A stretch of 64,000 nucleotides of DNA from positions 128,908 through 192,907 of the forward strand of contig CADAIL010000007.1 in assembly GCA_902788035.1 (NCBI GenBank), in the 5' to 3' direction. Of the stretch, positions 25,822 to 34,513 are shown one piece after another (positions within the stretch are counted from its first letter, which is position 1; every line of letters starts with the position of its first letter). The notes under the pieces were generated by a model that was given only the letters and a program-made list of their open reading frames with translations, was not told the origin of the DNA and made no database searches. Source of the stretch: an uncultured Lachnospiraceae bacterium (GTDB lineage Bacteria; Bacillota; Clostridia; Lachnospirales; Lachnospiraceae). The position numbers and the translations under genes are program-made.

Positions 25822-26508
25822 TCACATCAGTGTATCCTTTTCAGCCTCTCTGTGTATCATCCTGAACGCAATGATCGTGAGAACAATAATCATGACCAGA
25901 ACGAAATATATGGCGGCATCACTCTCCGTAGTCAGACAGAAATCCCACGTTCCGTGAATGAGGATGGGGATGAGCAGACCGATCATCTTTCTTCTCTTAC
26001 ATAACTTTGTCCACCCATCAAGCTCTGCTGTCTTCGCCCATCCCATGTAATAGCCCATGAAGATACCGCATACGACGTGGACCGGAATCAGTCTGGAGAT
26101 TGCTATCTCGGCTCCGAACTGTGTCATATACATAATGTTCTCAAGAGCCGCAAAGCCAAGAGCCGAAGTCGCGTAATAAATAATCGCGTCGAAGTGGTAA
26201 TTGAATTCCGGTGACTTCCACACTGAGATAGTGGCCATGAGCCTCTTGGAGAATTCTTCAGAGAAGCCTACGACCAGGAAGAAGTAGATCAGATTGTAGA
26301 CAGTTCCCTGCGTGTAACCGGGATAGACCATGTCCAGAACAAAGCCGAGGCCAAGCTCAAGGATAATTGCGGGTATAACAGAGATCATACCGAATATGAA
26401 CGTCTTGCAAATGAGACCTACCGGTTCTTTATCGACTTTATCAATCCTGTACATATACATCATAAGAAGTAACGGCGGGACAAGGCCCCACATTAGAATT
26501 GCTCTCAT
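25822..26508 (-). CDS. prsW: PrsW-family intramembrane metalloprotease
   Basis: 228 aa polytopic protein. The conserved glutamates appear in VVGFSEEFSKRL, with further motifs FDAIIYYATSALGFAALENIMY and HVVCGIFMGYYMG supplying His and Glu residues typical of PrsW. In Bacillus, PrsW starts cleavage of an anti-sigma factor. Whether it acts on the ECF anti-sigma protein encoded at 12.2 kb is speculation. GGAGAG precedes the ATG. The gene follows sbcC by 19 bp. Confidence 0.88.
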   Translation of the reverse strand: MRAILMWGLVPPLLLMMYMYRIDKVDKEPVGLICKTFIFGMISVIPAIILELGLGFVLDMVYPGYTQGTVYNLIYFFLVVGFSEEFSKRLMATISVWKSPEFNYHFDAIIYYATSALGFAALENIMYMTQFGAEIAISRLIPVHVVCGIFMGYYMGWAKTAELDGWTKLCKRRKMIGLLIPILIHGTWDFCLTTESDAAIYFVLVMIIVLTIIAFRMIHREAEKDTLM

Positions 26509-26527
26509 TGTTCTCTCCTTTCACGCG

Positions 26528-29500
26528 TTAACTGATTTGCCATCTGACATGGCTTCCCTCGTCATCCTTGGTGACGACCAGCTGGTTGTCTATCTCCTGC
26601 TTGAGCTCGGTGACATGGGAGATGATTCCTATGAGCTTGGAACCTCCCGCCATATTCATGAGCACGCGTACCGCCTGATTTCTGGAGTGATCATCCAGGG
26701 AACCGAAGCCCTCATCGATGAACATGACGTCAAGGTTGACCGCCGCGGATCTCTCCTGGATCTGATCCGCCATGCCGAGGGCCAGCGACAGCGCAGCCAT
26801 AAAGGACTCGCCTCCGGACAGTGTCCGAACTTCCCGCTCCTTCCCTGTGACGGATGAATATACCATGAGGTCAAGTCCCTTGTTCTTGCCCTCGCCTGCC
26901 TTATCGAGATCGTACATGCGAAGCTCGAACTGACCTGCCGACATCTCTGAGAAGCGAAGGTTGGCTGCGTAGAGGATCCGCTCCAGATAATAACGCTGGA
27001 CATAGGTCTCAAGGTCCATTCGGGATCCGGCAACTTTGCCCGTCACAAGTCTGTACAGGTTGTCAAGCTTTGTGTGGTCATCCACTGTCTTCCTGCGCTC
27101 GTCCATCTTCGGCAGCAATGCATTAAGCGCATCTCTGTCGGACTTGAGCTGCTCCCTGATGATTCCGTTCTCTTCAGCCTTGCTCTCATACACAGCCTGA
27201 GCCTTCAGCATGTTTTCTCTTGCGGTCCCGTCTGACGGGCGGACGAGGTCTCCGATGAGTTCCTTTGCGGACGCGAGCATGCTCTCCGCGCCAGCCCTCT
27301 TTTTATAGTGGCTGGCAACCTCCATTTGCATGTGTTCGCCTTCGGTCCTCGGATATTTCAGGACAAGTTCCTTCCACTCATGTTCCGCGAGGTCCTTCTC
27401 GTCAAGAATGGAATCGTAGGCTGTCCTTCTCTCCGCAATGACCTGCTCCTCCTCAGGGATATTGCCACCGTACTCGGCAATCAGATTCTCCGCCTTCTGC
27501 CTTACGGATGTCGCTTCCTTCAGATCCCTGTCTGCATTTTTGAAGGCATGACCTGCAAGGAGCTTCTTCCCCTCCGCCTGCTTCAAGTCGTTATCCGCCT
27601 CCTCGGTGGAAGCGTAGAACCTCTGGGCTTTAAGTGTATCCAGGGCGGAAAGCTTGGCGGCGTGTTCGCTCGTCGCCTGAGTAACCCTTTCACTGGCCGC
27701 GGCAACAAGGTTTTTCAGGCGCTCTTTTTCTTCATCGACACCTTTCAGCTTCTCCATGACCGCCTGGTAATGATCCACATCACCTTTGGCTGCCGACATC
27801 GCGCGGCGGAGTTCCTCTCCGCGGGCTTCAATAAGCGTTTTGGCTCTGGCAAGGACGATGTCATCCGGCACGTTCGTAATGCTCTTCTTCATTTTCGAAA
27901 CGAGGGCATCCCTTGCTCTTAAAACACTCTCGTATTTTTCGTCATATACATCCTTTGCCGATCTGGATCTGGCCGCCTGAGCTTCCTGTTTTTCACGAAG
28001 TTCCTCAACTTCTCTTCCGACACTCTCCACCATATCCCGTGTAACATCGGAAAACTCTGTATTGATTGGACACGGTGACGGATGTTCTGTCGATCCGCAT
28101 ACCGGACAGGGACGTCCCGGCACGAGAGTTCTGGCGAGCAGACCTGCCTGCGCATCAAAGAATGCCTGTCTCAGACCGTCATATTCAAATTTCTTTGCGC
28201 GGTAGTCAGCTGAGGCCTTTTCATAGGCTTTTTGGGCGGCATCGACAAGTCTCTTCTGTTTTTCAGCGTCACTGCGTAGGCCGATTGCTTTCACCGCATC
28301 GTCAAGAAGCGAATCCACCGCCACGATCTGCTCGTTCAGAAGACCCAGTCTTGCGCCGGCATCCTTTAATTCCTCGGATTCCCGCTGCCACACAGCCGTC
28401 TGTTCAATGAGCTCGTTCTGCTGCTTTGTGGCAGCCGCATACGCAGCCTCCTCCTTTCTAAGGACCTGCAGAGCAGCAGTCATCTCGTTGTCCGCTGCCT
28501 TGATCGCCTTTACATGCTGCCTGTCCTTCTCGACCCGAGTCTTGACTTTGATAGCGTTGTCCTGCTCTTCTTCAAGGACCTGCCTTGTCCTCTCAAGTTC
28601 GGCATTGGCCTTCTTAACTTTTTCCTCGAGACCGGGCATGAGCGCTTTCTGCTGCTCAAGTCTTCGCATGGTCTCCGCGAGTCTCTTTACCCCGTCTTCA
28701 TATCGCGTGTAGACAGCCTGCACTTCGTAGGCTGCCGCAAGCTGCACGCCGAGGCGCTCAAGCTCTTTGATATGGGCTTCATTTGCAGCACATTCAGCAA
28801 GCTGCTTCTCAGCCTCATCCTGCTGGCGGAAAGACTTCAGCAGGTTCTCTGTCCTTGTATAGATATCCCGCTTTTCATCGCGCTCTTTAACGGCAGCCGC
28901 AAGCTCCGCGTCAGATCTGACCTTTTCCTTGGTCAGGTAATCTGTGAGTTCCCTTAGGACTTCGATGAGCGAGTCCATATTTGCAACATTGAGACGGTCC
29001 GCCTCCATGATCCGCTTTATGAGCTCTCTCACTTCCTCAGCATTCTCATAGTTGTCCGGAATCACGATATGGGACGCCTCGGTCTGGCAGACTGTGCGTA
29101 TATGTCCGAGTTCCTTTTCCTTCTCCTTCTTCCTGCGATCCAGCTCATCGCCGATCTGCTGGTACAGCTCGGTGCCGAAAAGTCTGCGGTAAATTTCTTT
29201 TTTGTCGGCGGATTTAGCCCGAAGAAGCTCCATGAATTCGCCCTGGGCAATCATGCCGACCTGCATGAACTGCTCCTTGGAAAGCCCTACAATCTCGAGC
29301 AATTTTACATTGGTCTCCTTGCTCGGATATTCGGTGCCGTCCGGCATGATGAGCGAGACTTTCTCTGCCTCGGGGATCACTCCCGTTCCTTTTTTCTTTG
29401 CGCGCATGTATCTCGGATTTCGGCGCACTGTGTACACGTCCGCCCCCTCGAAGCTGCCGTCGGAAAATGTCAATTCGACATATGGTTCCGTGCCCAAAGC

Positions 29501-29716
29501 GGCGAACTGGCTCTGAAGCTCTGTGCCGTTTTTCACATTTCTTGATGAGCTGGCCTCGCCGTACAGTGCAAATACGATCGCGTCGAATATTGTCGTCTTC
29601 CCCGCACCCGTATCTCCGGTGATGAGAAAGAGGTTCTGATTAGGTTCGGTGAAATCTATAACAGTCCGCTGTCCGTAGGATCCAAATGCCTGCAGCGTGA
29701 GTGTCAGTGGTCTCAT
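26528..29716 (-). CDS. sbcC: SbcC, ATPase subunit of the SbcCD nuclease
   Basis: 1062 aa SMC-like protein. Walker A GDTGAGKTTIFDAI is near residue 33. Long coiled coils flank a zinc-hook PCPVCGSTEHPSPCP near 540. The C-terminal part has LSGGESFMAALSLALGMADQ and VMFIDEGFGSLD (Walker B). With SbcD it opens and trims hairpins and protein-blocked ends. This may matter in a genome so rich in long palindromes. The start MRPLTLTLQAFGSYG follows AGGAGG; an upstream in-frame ATG overlaps sbcD. The stop of sbcD is 28 bp before this start. Confidence 0.95.
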   Translation of the reverse strand: MRPLTLTLQAFGSYGQRTVIDFTEPNQNLFLITGDTGAGKTTIFDAIVFALYGEASSSRNVKNGTELQSQFAALGTEPYVELTFSDGSFEGADVYTVRRNPRYMRAKKKGTGVIPEAEKVSLIMPDGTEYPSKETNVKLLEIVGLSKEQFMQVGMIAQGEFMELLRAKSADKKEIYRRLFGTELYQQIGDELDRRKKEKEKELGHIRTVCQTEASHIVIPDNYENAEEVRELIKRIMEADRLNVANMDSLIEVLRELTDYLTKEKVRSDAELAAAVKERDEKRDIYTRTENLLKSFRQQDEAEKQLAECAANEAHIKELERLGVQLAAAYEVQAVYTRYEDGVKRLAETMRRLEQQKALMPGLEEKVKKANAELERTRQVLEEEQDNAIKVKTRVEKDRQHVKAIKAADNEMTAALQVLRKEEAAYAAATKQQNELIEQTAVWQRESEELKDAGARLGLLNEQIVAVDSLLDDAVKAIGLRSDAEKQKRLVDAAQKAYEKASADYRAKKFEYDGLRQAFFDAQAGLLARTLVPGRPCPVCGSTEHPSPCPINTEFSDVTRDMVESVGREVEELREKQEAQAARSRSAKDVYDEKYESVLRARDALVSKMKKSITNVPDDIVLARAKTLIEARGEELRRAMSAAKGDVDHYQAVMEKLKGVDEEKERLKNLVAAASERVTQATSEHAAKLSALDTLKAQRFYASTEEADNDLKQAEGKKLLAGHAFKNADRDLKEATSVRQKAENLIAEYGGNIPEEEQVIAERRTAYDSILDEKDLAEHEWKELVLKYPRTEGEHMQMEVASHYKKRAGAESMLASAKELIGDLVRPSDGTARENMLKAQAVYESKAEENGIIREQLKSDRDALNALLPKMDERRKTVDDHTKLDNLYRLVTGKVAGSRMDLETYVQRYYLERILYAANLRFSEMSAGQFELRMYDLDKAGEGKNKGLDLMVYSSVTGKEREVRTLSGGESFMAALSLALGMADQIQERSAAVNLDVMFIDEGFGSLDDHSRNQAVRVLMNMAGGSKLIGIISHVTELKQEIDNQLVVTKDDEGSHVRWQIS

Positions 29717-29744
29717 GGTATACCTCCTGTGAACTACTCGTTTA

Positions 29745-30905
29745 TTATGTATCCTCTTCTCCACTGCTTTCGATCGAATTGATGATATCCCGGATGATGG
29801 CCAATGAGTCCTCATCAATATCCTTCAGGAATGAACAACACAGTTCATAGGGATCAAGTTCCTCATCTGCCTGAATTTTTCTGGAGTAATCCGCGCGTTG
29901 CGTGTTGACCCTGCGGATCTCGAGCAGATTGGGAAATGCGGCTCTGAGTCTGGCCTGCATATCAAAAATATCGAATTCCACTTTGTCTGTGAGAACTGCT
30001 GTCACGTAGTCGTCGCAGCCCTGCTTCAGTATCTCTTCGAGTGTATCTTCTATGACTCTTACCTCGTGAAGCGGCTCAAGGGGCAGGACGGTGATAGACG
30101 GAGCACTTCCTTTTTCTCGCAGCGTAACCATAACAACCCCCTTCTTCTGGCCGGCCTCGCTCACGGAATAGGGCATCGGAGTCCCGGAGTAGCGGAACCG
30201 GTCATCACCGACGGTCATCGGTTTATGAATATGTCCGAGAGCGACATAGTCGAAGGGAGCAAGGACATCCGCCGAGATCTCATCAATGTTGCCGACGGTC
30301 CTGATTTCTGACTCCATGCGCTCGACATCGTCGGCGGTCTTTCCCACCGGCAGGTAGAACTGATGGCTCACAAAAACGTTGCGCTCATCAGGATCGATAT
30401 TTTCACGGGCGATCAGAGCATGCATCGCTTCGTTATAGCTGAGGTTCCTGCCATCCGCGTCAGTCCCGGTGATCAGCTTCACCATGGAAGGCTTGACGAA
30501 CGGGAGCAGATAAAAGTTCACCGGTCCGAACTCATCAGTCAATGTCACTTTTTCAATATATTCATCCGGCATGACCGGCGGCTTGCCGATCATGAAGAGC
30601 TTCTGTTTTGCCAGAACCCTCCTGTATGTATCCACGCGCGGCGCGCTGTCGTGATTTCCGCTGATGGTCATGACGGTGGATGAGGTTTCATTTGCAAGCA
30701 CAGCGATAAAGTCATCGAAGACCTCGACCGCCTCTGCGGAGGGGACTGCCTTGTCATAGATATCACCCGCGATGAGGATGACATCCGGGGCCTCCTCCTT
30801 CGCATATTTTATGATCTGGTCAAAAACATACTTCTGGTCTTCCAGAAGGTCACGGTTATACAGCTTTAAACCAATATGCAGGTCTGACAGATGAAATATT
30901 TTCAT
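29745..30905 (-). CDS. sbcD: SbcD, nuclease subunit of the SbcCD complex
   Basis: 386 aa metallophosphoesterase. Metal-binding motifs are FHLSDLHIG (5-13), LIAGDIYDKA, ISGNHDSAPRV, SHQFYLPVG and ALGHIHKPM in the normal Mre11/SbcD order. It degrades DNA ends and cleaves hairpins with SbcC. The ATG follows GAGAGGA. An extended -10 TGGTATACT ends at 31003 on the minus strand and probably serves sbcD, sbcC and prsW. Confidence 0.95.
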   Translation of the reverse strand: MKIFHLSDLHIGLKLYNRDLLEDQKYVFDQIIKYAKEEAPDVILIAGDIYDKAVPSAEAVEVFDDFIAVLANETSSTVMTISGNHDSAPRVDTYRRVLAKQKLFMIGKPPVMPDEYIEKVTLTDEFGPVNFYLLPFVKPSMVKLITGTDADGRNLSYNEAMHALIARENIDPDERNVFVSHQFYLPVGKTADDVERMESEIRTVGNIDEISADVLAPFDYVALGHIHKPMTVGDDRFRYSGTPMPYSVSEAGQKKGVVMVTLREKGSAPSITVLPLEPLHEVRVIEDTLEEILKQGCDDYVTAVLTDKVEFDIFDMQARLRAAFPNLLEIRRVNTQRADYSRKIQADEELDPYELCCSFLKDIDEDSLAIIRDIINSIESSGEEDT

Positions 30906-31149
30906 GCTAGTGTCCTCTCATTTTGAAGGTGACTGCTAAAGACTTCTCGCGTTTCGTTTCGATGTATAAAGGTGAATACCTTATATATGCTGCTATTCTA
31001 TGAGTATACCACAGAATGCTCTTCTATTGGCATAAAAAGCGAACTGTGAGGTGTGCCTGTCCAAACTGCAGCGTCATAAATTCGCACTGGCATAAATCTG
31101 CTTCCTGATGTATGATTAAGCCCGAAAATACATCAAAGGAAATACTTCT

Positions 31150-32088
31150 ATGGAATTCAGTCTGATTTTATTCAACAAGTTGGTCGCCATGATGATCATG
31201 GCAATTGTCGGCTTCGCGCTGGTCAGGTTCAAGCTTCTTCGGGAGAGCGACACCCGTGTCATCTCCGTTCTGCTTGTCTATGTACTGCAGCCCTGCCTCA
31301 TAGCCCGCGCGTTTCAGATCGACCTGACGCCGGAGCGCGTGCACGGTTTCGTATACGGCACAATCTTTGCAACCGTGACAATACTGCTATCAATGCTTCT
31401 TGCGAGACTTTTTATGAAGCCGATCGATTTGGACGCGGTCGACCGGTCAACGATCATTTACGCAAATGTAGGCAACCTTCTCCTGCCTCTCGTCAGCATG
31501 GCACTGGGCGATGAGATGGTCTTTTATTGCAGTTCCTTCCAGATCCCGTTCAACTTGCTGCTCTGGACACATGGTTACTCAATCATCAAGGGCGATAAGA
31601 CTGTCAACATAAAAAAGCTTCTGGCAAACCCGAATCTGATTGCCCTATATATCGGAATTATCCTTCTGGTCACCAGAACGACTGTCCCATCCGTTATCGA
31701 CGCGGCTGCCAAAGGCTTCAATGATATGGTCGCCGCCTCATCGATGCTGCTTGTAGGCATGGTCATCGCGGGAATAGATATAAGGACCGTATTCACATAC
31801 AAAAAAGCCTACCTTATATCGTTCGGCAGGCTCCTGGTTATCCCCATTCTTTCCATGCTCATACTCTTCGCGACTGGATTTCTCACACGCCACCCGGAGC
31901 TTCGGCCGGTCTTCATGGTCGTCATACTCGGAGCGGGCGCGCCGTCCGCAAGCTCGATTGTTCAGATTGCTGTCCTGCATAATAAAAACGCTGCCAAAGC
32001 CAGCATCTATAACGTAATGACGACACTACTGTGTGTTATAACCATGCCTCTGATCATCTTCATATATCAAATGATGTTCCCGGGGTGA
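31150..32088 (+). CDS. AEC-family (auxin efflux carrier type) transporter
   Basis: 312 aa with about ten hydrophobic segments: NKLVAMMIMAIVGFALVRF, VISVLLVYVLQPCLIARAF, STIIYANVGNLLLPLVSMALG, and the C-terminal half ending VILGAGAPSASSIVQIAVLHNKNAAKASIYNVMTTLLCV. Members export or exchange small carboxylates such as malate or malonate. The substrate here is unknown. A weak promoter with TATGAT lies about 30 bp upstream, and AAAGGA precedes the ATG. Confidence 0.88.
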   Translation: MEFSLILFNKLVAMMIMAIVGFALVRFKLLRESDTRVISVLLVYVLQPCLIARAFQIDLTPERVHGFVYGTIFATVTILLSMLLARLFMKPIDLDAVDRSTIIYANVGNLLLPLVSMALGDEMVFYCSSFQIPFNLLLWTHGYSIIKGDKTVNIKKLLANPNLIALYIGIILLVTRTTVPSVIDAAAKGFNDMVAASSMLLVGMVIAGIDIRTVFTYKKAYLISFGRLLVIPILSMLILFATGFLTRHPELRPVFMVVILGAGAPSASSIVQIAVLHNKNAAKASIYNVMTTLLCVITMPLIIFIYQMMFPG

Positions 32089-32145
32089 GGCATTAATGGT
32101 CTCGCGAGCGATACTTAAATTGTCACAGAAAGGAGAATAACCGCA

Positions 32146-32439
32146 ATGAAAGAAAATAAAATAAGACAGCTGCTCAAAGAAAACAAATGCACCACTTCAA
32201 CAAGAATATGAAGCACCTGGCCGTTCTACACAGAGGCGATCGGGGCAACCGGCAATTTCGTAAAGACTGCACTCAAATTCGGCGTCCGTCCGAGATGTGA
32301 AGTCCTGAAACCGGAAGAGCTCCAGTACTATATTGACCTTGGTGTCCGTGACTTCTCCCTCGGAGACGAGTTCAAGAAGCTCAGAGAACTCTGGGTGGAC
32401 GACGGAACTAAGATGGCTGAAATCGTAAGCAAGCTTTAA
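32146..32439 (+). pseudogene. Decayed HpcH/HpaI-family aldolase
   Basis: An intact RBS (AAAGGAG) and ATG begin a frame MKENKIRQLLKENKCTTSTRI, stop at a TGA (32209-32211), then continue in frame as STWPFYTEAIGATGNF and VKTALKFGVRPRCEVLKPEEL to a TAA at 32439. The N-terminal part matches the start of HpcH/HpaI aldolases, where the TGA position is normally Trp. The last 55-60 residues match their C-terminus. The central catalytic barrel, about 150 residues, has been deleted after GATGNF. The gene is therefore broken twice. Confidence 0.85.
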
Positions 32440-32487
32440 TTGGCAAAAGCTTGTCCGCGCTGCATTTGCCACATATATCACCATGGA

Positions 32488-32532
32488 AAAGAACCCCCGC
32501 AAGGCGTCTTTAGCGCCATGCGGGGGTTCTTT
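32488..32532. terminator. Bidirectional terminator between the aldolase remnant and the esterase gene
   Basis: AAAGAACCCCCGCA (32488-32501) pairs perfectly with TGCGGGGGTTCTTT (32519-32532). A and T runs on both sides serve both converging transcripts. Confidence 0.88.
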
Positions 32533-32576
32533 AATGATATCTCATATTTCGGAAAACCTGAACCAGCCGTTCTTTT

Positions 32577-33317
32577 TCAGAGGCTGATAAGAAAGTCTTT
32601 GATCGCCTCCGCCATCATATCCACATGATTGTTAAAGCAGTGGTCATCTCCGGGAATCGGCACCAGTTTTGCGTTTTTATAGAGTCTTTCAGCCTTCTCC
32701 GCATAGAAGAACGGAACAGATTCATCCTCATCGCCATGTACGATGAGGACCGGTCCTTCGTACCTTGCGATCTCATCCTCAACATGTATAGTCTGGGCTA
32801 CACGGATATAGTCTCCGGATAACTCCCAATTATCAAATGCAATGCTCTCCGGAATATGCTCCGGATCAAATGTCATTCCCAGTATAATCCCCTCTCTGGC
32901 GTTCTCCGGGATCATCCATGCCGGAGATAACGGAATAATTGCCTTAAAGTCATCAGGGAACATGCCTCCGACCAGCATGGTCAGAAGACCGCCCTGCGAA
33001 TGGCCGCTGAGGTACAGGTCCGTCACAAAGTCCAAAGACTTAGCGTAATTTACGACATCGATGGCGTTTGTCACCCATTTGTACAGAGTGTGCTTCCTGA
33101 ACTCGCCATCACTCCCGCCGTGACCGTACATTTCCGCGCGGAGAACAGCAACACCTGCTTCCATCATGGCGTTCCTGGCAGCAATGAGGTGCTCTTCCTC
33201 CATATCTCCCGTGAAACCGTGGATCAGAATGCAGAGCGGTCCTTTTGTCAGTCCTTTCGGGCGATCAAGCTTTGCGTGCAGACGGGTTCCGTCACTGTCA
33301 ATAAAGAACTCTTTCAT
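32577..33317 (-). CDS. Alpha/beta hydrolase, Est1E-like (cinnamoyl) esterase
   Basis: 246 aa serine hydrolase. ILIHGFTGDMEEE (about 31-43) provides the oxyanion hole, the nucleophile Ser is in SGHSQGGLL near 109, an acid lies in VHGDEDESVP and the His in GDDHCFNN near the C-terminus. The overall pattern resembles cinnamoyl/feruloyl esterases of rumen Butyrivibrio, so release of hydroxycinnamates from plant fibre is possible. There is no signal peptide. A GGAGG site precedes the ATG. Confidence 0.85.
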   Translation of the reverse strand: MKEFFIDSDGTRLHAKLDRPKGLTKGPLCILIHGFTGDMEEEHLIAARNAMMEAGVAVLRAEMYGHGGSDGEFRKHTLYKWVTNAIDVVNYAKSLDFVTDLYLSGHSQGGLLTMLVGGMFPDDFKAIIPLSPAWMIPENAREGIILGMTFDPEHIPESIAFDNWELSGDYIRVAQTIHVEDEIARYEGPVLIVHGDEDESVPFFYAEKAERLYKNAKLVPIPGDDHCFNNHVDMMAEAIKDFLISL

Positions 33318-33338
33318 TTTGACCTCCTGTGATTCTGA

Positions 33339-33641
33339 TTATTTCAGTCCGCTCATTTTTTTGTAGACATCACCTCGGGAACCGGCCAGAAGCGTACTGA
33401 CTACAACTATTGTTCCATTGATTATCGTATACACCACACGATAACCGCCAAGTCTAATCCGATAATAGTTGCTGTGCTTCCCTTTAATTCGCTTAACATC
33501 AACTTTCTCCGGGAACTCTCCAACCATAAGCTCCTTTATCGAGCTCTCGTACTCGGTTCTGATGTCCTCATGCTTCCTGAAAAATTTCTCTGCTGCCTTT
33601 GTATATTGGATATCATACGAAAATCCTGATACTTTAGTCAT
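33339..33641 (-). CDS. RelE/ParE-superfamily toxin
   Basis: 100 aa basic protein with the RelE/ParE fold pattern YDIQYTKAAEKFFRKHEDIR, VKRIKGKHSNYYRIRLGGYRVVYTI and VVVSTLLAGSRGDVYKKM. RelE types cut ribosome-bound mRNA, whereas ParE types poison gyrase. The sequence does not settle which. It lies 12 bp after the antitoxin gene and is surely cotranscribed. Confidence 0.92.
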   Translation of the reverse strand: MTKVSGFSYDIQYTKAAEKFFRKHEDIRTEYESSIKELMVGEFPEKVDVKRIKGKHSNYYRIRLGGYRVVYTIINGTIVVVSTLLAGSRGDVYKKMSGLK

Positions 33642-33653
33642 CCATACCTCCGG

Positions 33654-33923
33654 TCATACAGAAAAGTGCTTTACAGACGCAATTTTCAGATCATCGTCTG
33701 ATAAAGATTCCAGCTCTCCTAATATCTCTTGTGTTTCTTCTTCCGACGCTTCTTCCACGTTCGCTGTGAGGCGATAGAAAGGATCATTCTTCATCTTGGG
33801 GAGATACTCGTCCAACGCATCCATCACAACATCAGTAATTGACATATGAAATACAGCTGCAACACTTTTAATATCTGCCAGCCTTTCTTCGTCCATCTTA
33901 ATATTCATAGCCTTTGTTGCCAT
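33654..33923 (-). CDS. Ribbon-helix-helix-like antitoxin
   Basis: 89 aa. The N-terminal MATKAMNIKMDEERLADIKSVAAVFHMSITDVVMDALDEYL has the ribbon-helix-helix DNA-binding pattern. The acidic C-terminus (EEASEEETQEILGELESLSDDD) would wrap the basic toxin. It is first in the pair and probably represses its own promoter through the palindrome at 33938-33955. GGAGG precedes the ATG. Confidence 0.9.
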   Translation of the reverse strand: MATKAMNIKMDEERLADIKSVAAVFHMSITDVVMDALDEYLPKMKNDPFYRLTANVEEASEEETQEILGELESLSDDDLKIASVKHFSV

Positions 33924-33937
33924 ACAGCGCCCTCCTT

Positions 33938-33955
33938 TATCATATATATATGATA
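33938..33955. promoter_or_regulatory. Operator palindrome of the toxin-antitoxin pair
   Basis: TATCATATATATATGATA is a perfect 18-bp palindrome 15 bp before the antitoxin ATG. It overlaps the likely -10 and ribosome binding region, as expected for autoregulation. Confidence 0.65.
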
Positions 33956-33997
33956 TATGGTAAACCCGGTAAAGTCAAGGTTCACTCTTACGCAAAG

Positions 33998-34095
33998 GAG
34001 CTGTCGCATCAGGCGGTGTCACCACTGTATATGGCAGACATTTGCAAATAACGTCTGACATATATAATGATGGCGCGCCTTAATGCGACAGCCCC
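33998..34095 (-). repeat. Family B palindrome after the PspC gene
   Basis: GGAGCTGTCGCAT (33998-34010) pairs with ATGCGACAGCCCC (34083-34095). Inside, TATATGGCAGAC pairs with GTCTGACATATA around ATTTGCAAAT. Read on the minus strand, the whole 98-bp element aligns closely with the element at 46304-46400, including AAGGCGCGCC, the loop and CAGTGG. It may terminate the PspC transcript. Confidence 0.85.
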
Positions 34096-34133
34096 GTTTC
34101 TAATGGCTTATTCTACAGTCCCTTCTCCAATTA

Positions 34134-34331
34134 TTACATCTGGATCATATCTGAGCTCTGAGGCATGATAACTGCGGCAATCAGGTAAGCCAGAACACCG
34201 CTGCCGCACATCAGTGAAAATGCCGCAAACCCGAGTCTTACCAGTGTTGAGTCGATTCCGAAATACTCTGCGATTCCTCCGCATACACCAAAAATAACCT
34301 TGTCTGTTTCGCTTCTCATAAGTCTCTTCAT
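34134..34331 (-). CDS. PspC-domain membrane protein
   Basis: 65 aa consisting of one PspC domain: [45 protein letters not shown] followed by [12 protein letters not shown]. The domain carries one hydrophobic stretch and is linked to envelope-stress responses. The family is certain but its partner is not visible here. An A/G-rich GGAAGGGAA site precedes the ATG. Confidence 0.92.
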   Translation of the reverse strand: MKRLMRSETDKVIFGVCGGIAEYFGIDSTLVRLGFAAFSLMCGSGVLAYLIAAVIMPQSSDMIQM

Positions 34332-34513
34332 TTTTATTTCCCTTCCTTTTTTAGCAGGTTTTGTTTTCTTTTGATGAGTACACTTTACTCCGGGAAAATA
34401 AAAATATAAGGCAATTTACATTAAAAACAGATTAAAAGGGATATCCGCGTCCTGGAGCATCTCCTTCCCCGCTACACGAAAATCCCTTATATTGGCGCTA
34501 TTTCAATTTAACA

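Noticed and set aside
32209..32211. TGA as selenocysteine in the HpcH/HpaI remnant
   Set aside because: The position is Trp in the family, no SECIS-like hairpin follows, and the central domain is missing anyway.
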